DNA of 6,117 nucleotides from Candidatus Chloroheliales bacterium. Its GTDB lineage: Bacteria > Chloroflexota > Chloroflexia > QHBQ01. Location: positions 1-6,117 of the forward strand of contig QHBQ01000340.1 in assembly GCA_003243865.1 (NCBI GenBank), given 5' to 3'. Every line of letters begins with the position of its first letter. The stretch's first letter is position 1. Below, in pieces: positions 1 to 4,599 of the stretch. The notes under the pieces were generated by a model. It searched no databases. It was not told the DNA's origin and saw only the letters and a list, made by a program, of their open reading frames with translations. Made by a program: the position numbers and the translations under genes.

Positions 1-530
1 CTGCTGCGCAACCCGCCCAAGAGGGAATACTTGTTGTTGCTAGCCCAGCCCGCCATGATGATGCCGTAGACGCCGAAGGAGGAGAGCGCCAGGATGAATA
101 GCAGTCCGACATTGATGTCGGCAATGAAGGGGTCGAGAGTGATGTTGGTGCCAGGGAGTGGCGTGCCAGGCGCACCGAACGGCGCGACTGCCACTGCGGT
201 TACGGCGGTGAAGAAGCTGATGATCGGCGCGAAGTAGAATACCCACTTGTCGGCCTGGGCTGGAATAATGTCTTCCTTGATCAGCAGCTTGACCGCGTCG
301 GCGGCAGGTTGGAGCAGGCCAAACGGGCCGGTGCGGTTGGGGCCGAGCCGCGACTGCATTCGGGCCATCACCTTGCGCTCGAAGTAGGTCTCATAGGCCA
401 TCGTGGTAAGGGTGATGAACAGAATCAGCACCATGATGATGACCTTGATGATCCACCAGCCGAGGCTGAATAGGTCCTGATTGCTCGCCCCCAGTGGCAG
501 CAGCGGCAGACTGATTGCGTGTTGTAGCAT
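1..530 (-). CDS. nuoH: NADH-quinone oxidoreductase subunit H (NuoH), 3' end cut by window edge
   Basis: NuoH is the membrane subunit of complex I that builds most of the quinone chamber where the peripheral arm meets the membrane arm. The frame is open from an ATG at 530 to the window edge (176 codons plus two bases), about half of the usual length. After a short N-terminus comes a first membrane helix (about residues 24-44, [20 protein letters not shown]). The family hallmark follows as [18 protein letters not shown], then [20 protein letters not shown], then a second hydrophobic stretch ([20 protein letters not shown]). A Gly/Pro-rich loop leads to a third helix ending in [10 protein letters not shown] and [10 protein letters not shown], which are also typical of NuoH. 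The start is supported by a purine-rich ribosome site four bases upstream. The gene lies 116 bp after nuoG on the same strand, in the usual G-H order. Identification is secure; the C-terminal half is not visible. Confidence 0.97.
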   Translation of the reverse strand, partial: MLQHAISLPLLPLGASNQDLFSLGWWIIKVIIMVLILFITLTTMAYETYFERKVMARMQSRLGPNRTGPFGLLQPAADAVKLLIKEDIIPAQADKWVFYFAPIISFFTAVTAVAVAPFGAPGTPLPGTNITLDPFIADINVGLLFILALSSFGVYGIIMAGWASNNKYSLLGGLRS

Positions 531-534
531 AACG

Positions 535-543
535 CTCCCCCTC
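535..543 (-). promoter_or_regulatory. Ribosome binding site of nuoH
   Basis: The minus strand reads GAGGGGGAG and then four bases before the ATG at 530. This is a good Shine-Dalgarno-like site and fixes the nuoH start. A similar purine run (AATGAGGAG) occurs on the same strand inside the upstream repeat (626-618), where no gene starts. Confidence 0.6.
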
Positions 544-548
544 ATTGT

Positions 549-647
549 AGTGATTAGTGATTGGTGATTAGTGATGAATACTAATGGTTCTTCAAGCTTG
601 CAGTTTACAACTCATCACTCCTCATTTATCACTTATCACTAATCACT
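549..647. repeat. Inverted pair of 7-bp tandem repeat arrays (AGTGATT family) between nuoG and nuoH
   Basis: The plus strand has four head-to-tail heptamers at 549-576: AGTGATT, AGTGATT, GGTGATT, AGTGATG. After a loop of about 36 bases it has five units in the opposite orientation at 613-647: CATCACT, CCTCATT, TATCACT, TATCACT, AATCACT. The arms are therefore complementary. In the nuo transcript they can form a long imperfect hairpin with perfect 7-bp pairing at the outer and inner ends, and the pairing can slip by multiples of seven. The loop contains the 8-bp palindrome CAAGCTTG (593-600). The array abuts the nuoG stop codon and ends just before the nuoH ribosome site. It is AT-rich, unlike the flanking genes. 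There is no T-run typical of an intrinsic terminator. Its function is unknown; it may be a dispersed intergenic repeat or affect mRNA processing. Confidence 0.85.
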
Positions 648-3631
648 CATCCTTTGTCTTGCTCAATGCGGGCGACCAGCACGCGCAGGTCGGGGATTAG
701 CTCACTATCGGGGCGCTGATAGCCATCATGGGCCACCATCGTCGCTCTGATGGGGTCATCCCTAGTAGCCTGGCCGGAGGCGAGAAGCGCCTGACCATGC
801 GGCACGTCCTCAGTGACAATCAGCTTGCTCTTCGCCTCACCCACGCTGGTGAACAGCTTGATCGGCGCGCCGTTGGCAACCCCCATCCGGCGGGCGTCGG
901 CGGGGTTGACCCGTAGGCCGTCGTCCGGCTCGACGATGTTGAGCATCCGACTGTAGCGGCTGAGGGTGCCCATATTGAAGGCATAGCTGCTGCGGGCGGC
1001 GGTTAGGGTCAATGGCATCTGCTCGGTGGTCGCGGTCGGCGCAGTGTACGTTACCACACGCAGGTTGGGGCGATGTGTGCCAAAGCCGTCGGCATACAGC
1101 ACATCGGTACCCTTGCTGCTGCGGTCAGGCACCGGCCACTGGTAGCCCTGCAGCTTCAATTGCTTATAGCTGATTGCGCCGGGCATCGGCACCACCAGTT
1201 CGAGGTAGCGGGCCACATCGAGGCGGCTGTAGGTGATACCGGCATAGATTGGCATCAACTTAACCATCTCGCCGAAGATGCTGCTGGGGTTGCGGTAATC
1301 CATCTTCAGGCCGAGGCGGACGCCCAGATCGGCGAGGATGGCCCAGTCGGGGCGGGCCAGACCGCGCGGCTCGACCGCCATGCGGATGCGCTGCACGCGG
1401 CGCTCGGCGTTGGTGGTGGTGCCATCCTTCTCTGCAAAGCTAGCGGCGGGCAAGATGGCGTCGGCCAGCTCTGCCGTCTCGGTCATGAATATGTCCTGCA
1501 CCACCAGGAACTCAAGGTTATCGAGCGCGCGCTTGACCCGCTCCGGTTCGGGATCGGCCAACACCGGGTTCTCACCGACGATGAACATCGCTTTTATCTC
1601 GCCCGCCGCCGCGCCCGCATACATCGTGTTGAGGTCGCGGCCAGCGGTGGTGGGCAGCGCATCAACCCCCCACGCCTGGGCAAACTTATTGACGGCAGCC
1701 GTGTCATCCAGCCGCTGATAGCCAGGCAGGTAGTTGGGCAGGCAACCGCTGTCGGCAGCGCCCTGCTTGTTGTTCTGGCCGACGAACGGGTTGACCCCGC
1801 CGCCCTTGCGTCCCACGTTGCCGGTGAGCAGCGCTAGGTTGACCAGCGCGTAGACGGCATTGGCCTCGTCGGCGGCGCGGGCGATCACCCCTGGCATGTA
1901 GACGATGCTGCTCGCCTTGTACTGCGGGTCAGGGGTGGTGGCCTGGGCCTGCACCTGGGCGGGCGACTGGCTGGCCGCGCCCGCGTTCTCCGGGGTGGGC
2001 GCGCTCTGGCTGCTGTTTGCCATCGCTGGCACGCCGATGCCCTGCTCCGGCCCTCCACTAACTGGCACACTGGTGTTGGCCGCGACTGGCGGCGGCTTGA
2101 TTTCCTGTTGCTGCTCGGTCTTGCCGCCGGTGGCGTAGAGGCGGGCAGCGCGGCGAATGTCCTCGGCGGGAACGCCGGTCTCGTTAGCCGCTTCGTCAAT
2201 CGTGGTTGTCATCAGACTGGCGAGGTACTGCTCGTAGCCGTCCACCTTGCTGCTGACGTAATCGGCTTCGTTCAGCCCCTCTTCGATGATCACCCGCGCC
2301 ATTGCGTTGAGCAGCGCCAATTCGGTGCCAGGACGGGGGGCGAGATGGATGGTCGCCCACTCCACCAGGCGGGTGCGCAGCGGGTTGATCACGATCAGCT
2401 TCTGGCCGGTGATGCGCACGTTCTTCTGCAAGTTGTAGGCGAAGACGGGGTGGGTCTCGTACAGGTTGCTGTTGAACTCAAGCACGCAACCGGCGTTCAT
2501 GTAGATGTCCTGGATGCCGTTGGTCGCCGCCGGGTAGCCCAGCGCGTCGCCAAGCGCCTGCATCGCCGGAGTGCTGCCCAGGCGGGCGTCATGGTCAATG
2601 TTGTTGCTCTTCAGCCCGCCGCGCACGATTTTTTGCAAGAGGTAGGCTTCCTCGTTGCTGGTATGGCTGCTGCCAATCGCGGCCACCTGCTCACCGGCGT
2701 AGCGGCTGAGATTGGCGGCAACGTAATCGAGCGCCACATCCCAGCTAACCTCGGTAAGCTTGCCGTCGCGCTTGATCATGGGGGCGAGCAGGCGCTGCTT
2801 GTGGTTGACAAAATCGAGTCCGTAGCGCCCGCTGACGCACAGCACGCCATCGTTGACCCCCACGCTGTCTTCGCTGCTCACCTGGACAACGCGGTTGCGA
2901 TAGGTCTCGACGTACTCCTGGCAACCGACGCTGCACATCCCGCAGGTGGTGCGAGTGGGCTGCACCTCCCAGTTGTGGGCGCTAATCTCATAGGTGTGGC
3001 TGGACAGCGCACCGACCGGGCAGACCTGCACGCAACTGCCGCACGAGGTGCAGGCGGTATCCAGCAGGCTCTTGCCGAACGGTGTGTCAATCGCCGCCTC
3101 GACGCCGCGATCGGCCCAGGCCAACGCCTCGGCGCCAATCGTCTCGTCGCAGATGCGCACGCAGCGCCCGCACAGCACGCAGCGGTCGCGGTCGAGGTCA
3201 ATGAAGGGGCTGAGACGCTCCAGGGGGCGGACGATCTTGGGCCGGTCGAGTGAGCCAACCTTGGTCACCTCGAACTCGTAGCAGTAGTCTTGCAGGTCGC
3301 AGCGCCCGCTGGCCTCGCAGATAGGGCAGTCCACCGGATGGTCAACATCGAGCGCCTGCAACACCCGCTTCTTCTCCTCGCGCACGTGTTCGCTGTTGGT
3401 CAACACTACCTGTCCGTCCGCTGCTGGCGTGCCGCAGGAGATAACCGTCTCCATCCCCTTGCGCCCGCTGACCTCCACCACGCACATTCGGCACGCGCCA
3501 TAAGCCCGCAGGCCAGGGAGATAGCAGAAGTTGGAGATATTGATGCCCGCCTTGCGCGCGGCGTCAATCAGGTAGGTACCCTTCGGCACCGTCACCTTGA
3601 TCCCGTCAATGGTTACACTTACGTCAGCCAT
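647..3631 (-). CDS. nuoG: NADH-quinone oxidoreductase subunit G (NuoG) with formate-dehydrogenase-like C-terminal domain
   Basis: This 994-residue subunit carries the Fe-S chain of the complex I peripheral arm. Residues 1-75 form a [2Fe-2S] ferredoxin domain (C36, C47, C50, C66; cluster N1b). H98, C102, C105 and C111 make the His/Cys-ligated N5 cluster. C151/C154/C157/C161 and C194/C197/C200/C204 supply N6a and N6b. C230, C233, C237 and C265 form an additional N7-type cluster. From about 285 to the end the protein is a molybdopterin-oxidoreductase fold very like formate dehydrogenase large subunits (IDHDARL, GQNNKQGA, GENPVLADPEP, ERRVQRIR). The FDH metal-ligand Cys/Sec position appears as G352, its neighbouring His as S353, and the active-site Arg as V617, so formate oxidation is unlikely. 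A Pro/Ala/Ser/Gln-rich insert spans about 503-573. The ATG at 3631 gives a normal N-terminus and has AGAGGGG ten bases upstream. The TGA stop touches a repeat array. Confidence 0.95.
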   Translation of the reverse strand: MADVSVTIDGIKVTVPKGTYLIDAARKAGINISNFCYLPGLRAYGACRMCVVEVSGRKGMETVISCGTPAADGQVVLTNSEHVREEKKRVLQALDVDHPVDCPICEASGRCDLQDYCYEFEVTKVGSLDRPKIVRPLERLSPFIDLDRDRCVLCGRCVRICDETIGAEALAWADRGVEAAIDTPFGKSLLDTACTSCGSCVQVCPVGALSSHTYEISAHNWEVQPTRTTCGMCSVGCQEYVETYRNRVVQVSSEDSVGVNDGVLCVSGRYGLDFVNHKQRLLAPMIKRDGKLTEVSWDVALDYVAANLSRYAGEQVAAIGSSHTSNEEAYLLQKIVRGGLKSNNIDHDARLGSTPAMQALGDALGYPAATNGIQDIYMNAGCVLEFNSNLYETHPVFAYNLQKNVRITGQKLIVINPLRTRLVEWATIHLAPRPGTELALLNAMARVIIEEGLNEADYVSSKVDGYEQYLASLMTTTIDEAANETGVPAEDIRRAARLYATGGKTEQQQEIKPPPVAANTSVPVSGGPEQGIGVPAMANSSQSAPTPENAGAASQSPAQVQAQATTPDPQYKASSIVYMPGVIARAADEANAVYALVNLALLTGNVGRKGGGVNPFVGQNNKQGAADSGCLPNYLPGYQRLDDTAAVNKFAQAWGVDALPTTAGRDLNTMYAGAAAGEIKAMFIVGENPVLADPEPERVKRALDNLEFLVVQDIFMTETAELADAILPAASFAEKDGTTTNAERRVQRIRMAVEPRGLARPDWAILADLGVRLGLKMDYRNPSSIFGEMVKLMPIYAGITYSRLDVARYLELVVPMPGAISYKQLKLQGYQWPVPDRSSKGTDVLYADGFGTHRPNLRVVTYTAPTATTEQMPLTLTAARSSYAFNMGTLSRYSRMLNIVEPDDGLRVNPADARRMGVANGAPIKLFTSVGEAKSKLIVTEDVPHGQALLASGQATRDDPIRATMVAHDGYQRPDSELIPDLRVLVARIEQDKG

Positions 3632-3641
3632 GCCTTGTCAT

Positions 3642-3648
3642 CCCCTCT
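3642..3648 (-). promoter_or_regulatory. Ribosome binding site of nuoG
   Basis: The minus strand reads AGAGGGG followed by ten bases and the ATG at 3631. A second, very close AAGG lies nearer the start. An ATG between them (starting at 3641) is in another frame and is not a better start, because the MADVSVTIDG N-terminus matches the ferredoxin-like domain. Confidence 0.5.
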
Positions 3649-3657
3649 CGCGGCTGA

Positions 3658-3688
3658 ATTGCAGATTGCAGATTGTAGATTGTAGATT
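3658..3688. repeat. 7-bp tandem repeat array (ATTGCAG/ATTGTAG) upstream of nuoG
   Basis: The plus strand shows two copies of ATTGCAG and then two of ATTGTAG, ending in a partial ATT: 4.4 exact heptamers over 31 bp. Position 5 of the unit is C in the first pair and T in the second. On the coding strand the array reads as AATCTAC/AATCTGC units, about 10 bp before the nuoG ribosome site. It has the same period as the repeat downstream of nuoG but a different sequence, and it has no inverted partner nearby. Short intergenic heptamer arrays of this kind are, from general knowledge, frequent in some Chloroflexota and other phyla. No function is evident. Confidence 0.85.
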
Positions 3689-3719
3689 AAGGCTTTGTCG
3701 TTGGGGCGGGTTGCACTCG

Positions 3720-3759
3720 CCCTGGCCCTCTCCCAACCTCCCCCAGCGGGGGAGGGGTT
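3720..3759. repeat. GC-rich palindromic intergenic element after the DUF3105 gene
   Basis: A perfect 8-bp stem, CCTCCCCC (3737-3744) and GGGGGAGG (3748-3755), surrounds the three-base loop AGC. It is flanked by the pyrimidine run GCCCTCTCCCAA on the plus strand. In the transcript the hairpin begins nine bases after the stop of the DUF3105 gene. It is not followed by a T-run in either direction, so it does not look like a standard intrinsic terminator. It could slow polymerase, protect the upstream mRNA end, or be a copy of a dispersed palindromic repeat. Its CCCTCTCCCAACCTCCCCC style resembles elements found scattered between genes in many GC-rich bacteria; this is from general recall and not tested here. 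Confidence 0.65.
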
Positions 3760-3764
3760 ATTGC

Positions 3765-4550
3765 TCATGGCAACGGCGTCCCCTGACCGTTGGTACACGA
3801 GGAGCCTGGCTCCGGCGCGTCGGCAGCACCAGAGTGCTTGGTAATAAAGCTCTGCAGGGTGTTCCAATCCCCAGGGTTGATCCTGATCTGATAGCCGGTG
3901 TTGCCTCCTCCACCCCAGGCCGAGGCGATGATCGGCGCGGTAATGCCGGGGTAGGGACTAACTATAATCTTTTGGTAGTTGTGGGCAATGCCTTGTAGGG
4001 TACTCAATGCGTTAGCGTCCAGGCCGGGTTGGTAAGTGACCCACACTGCGCCATGCTCCAGGTCGTGAACCGCGTTCTCGGTCGGGATCGGCTGGTTGTA
4101 GATGCCGCAGTTGTACCAGATTGGGTTGTGCGGCCCGCCCACCGGGGGGATAACGTAGGGTGCAATGGCGGCGTAGTTAATCGTGCCATCCTTGTGGTTG
4201 TTCACCCCGTTAGCAATGGGGTAGGTTTTCTCCACCCCCAAAGGGACATTGGCGCTGTTGTTGCTGCTGCTATTACTCAACGCTGGCGCAATGAACGCAA
4301 TTGCAATGATGCCAACCACCAGTATCCCACCGATGACCAGGCCCATCAGCATCGGGGTGGACATACCGGAGGAGGTAGGCTTTACCCCCGCCCGCCACTT
4401 GCTGGCGTTGCGCGTGGTTGGGGCTTGCTTGATCTGGCTCTTTGGCGCTGCGCCGCTCGGCTGTGCCTTCTTTAGCGGTGGCGTTGCTGCTGCGCCCGCC
4501 TGCACCGGGGTGCGGCTCTGGCCCTTCTTGGTTGATTGCGGTTGGCTCAT
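3765..4550 (-). CDS. Membrane-anchored DUF3105 family protein of unknown function
   Basis: This 261-residue protein has three parts. Residues 1-62 are polar and rich in Lys, Ala, Pro and Gln, and probably cytoplasmic. One strong membrane helix follows at about 66-91 (MLMGLVIGGILVVGIIAIAF). The remainder, about 170 residues, opens with a Ser/Asn-rich linker and is probably outside the cytoplasm. The outer domain carries the DUF3105 signature: PPVGGPH (135-141), a Cys-Gly-Ile-Tyr segment at C148, then VHDLEHGAVWVTYQPG (161-176). A second Cys (C252) near the C-terminus could pair with C148. H141, H162, E165 and H166 look like conserved polar or metal-binding candidates, but no function is established. 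The gene sits 49 bp after nuoF and 133 bp before nuoG on the same strand, so it is probably co-transcribed. The ATG at 4550 has a weak AGAGAAG upstream. The family assignment is by motif recall; a link to complex I is only contextual. Confidence 0.85.
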   Translation of the reverse strand: MSQPQSTKKGQSRTPVQAGAAATPPLKKAQPSGAAPKSQIKQAPTTRNASKWRAGVKPTSSGMSTPMLMGLVIGGILVVGIIAIAFIAPALSNSSSNNSANVPLGVEKTYPIANGVNNHKDGTINYAAIAPYVIPPVGGPHNPIWYNCGIYNQPIPTENAVHDLEHGAVWVTYQPGLDANALSTLQGIAHNYQKIIVSPYPGITAPIIASAWGGGGNTGYQIRINPGDWNTLQSFITKHSGAADAPEPGSSCTNGQGTPLP

Positions 4551-4568
4551 GCTTCTCTTTTCATTCTA

Positions 4569-4589
4569 GTGGCTGGTTAATCAGCCCAC
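4569..4589. other. Small imperfect hairpin between nuoF and the DUF3105 gene
   Basis: On the coding strand GTGGGCTG and CAGCCAC can pair with one bulged G around an AT-rich loop. It lies 10 bases after the nuoF stop, and its transcript-side end is 18 bases from the DUF3105 start. It lacks a T-run. It may be a weak mRNA structure or chance. Confidence 0.25.
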
Positions 4590-4599
4590 AACTAAGCTG

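Noticed and set aside
40..246. Short minus-strand frame within nuoH
   Set aside because: It is out of frame with the clear NuoH sequence, and its Arg/His-rich product is typical of a shadow.
576..612. Possible promoter for nuoH in the hairpin loop
   Set aside because: TTGAAG and TAGTAT occur on the coding strand but are much too close together for a -35/-10 pair, and AT-rich repeats produce such matches by chance.
549..688. CRISPR array
   Set aside because: The units are 7 bp, contiguous and without spacers of constant length; the two arms are in opposite orientation.
2108..3253. Long plus-strand frame of 381 residues opposite nuoG
   Set aside because: It is an antisense shadow of the GC-rich nuoG coding sequence, whose Fe-S motifs and domain order are unambiguous. 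The antisense product has no recognisable domain.
3737..3755. Intrinsic terminator after the DUF3105 gene
   Set aside because: The stem is strong, but neither strand has a T-run after it, and an operon gene follows in the same direction.
3619..3867. 82-residue minus-strand frame across the DUF3105-nuoG gap
   Set aside because: It is mostly the palindrome and heptamer array read as protein (for example NPSPAGGGWERA and LIYNLQSAICN), overlaps two well-supported genes in other frames, and has no family features.
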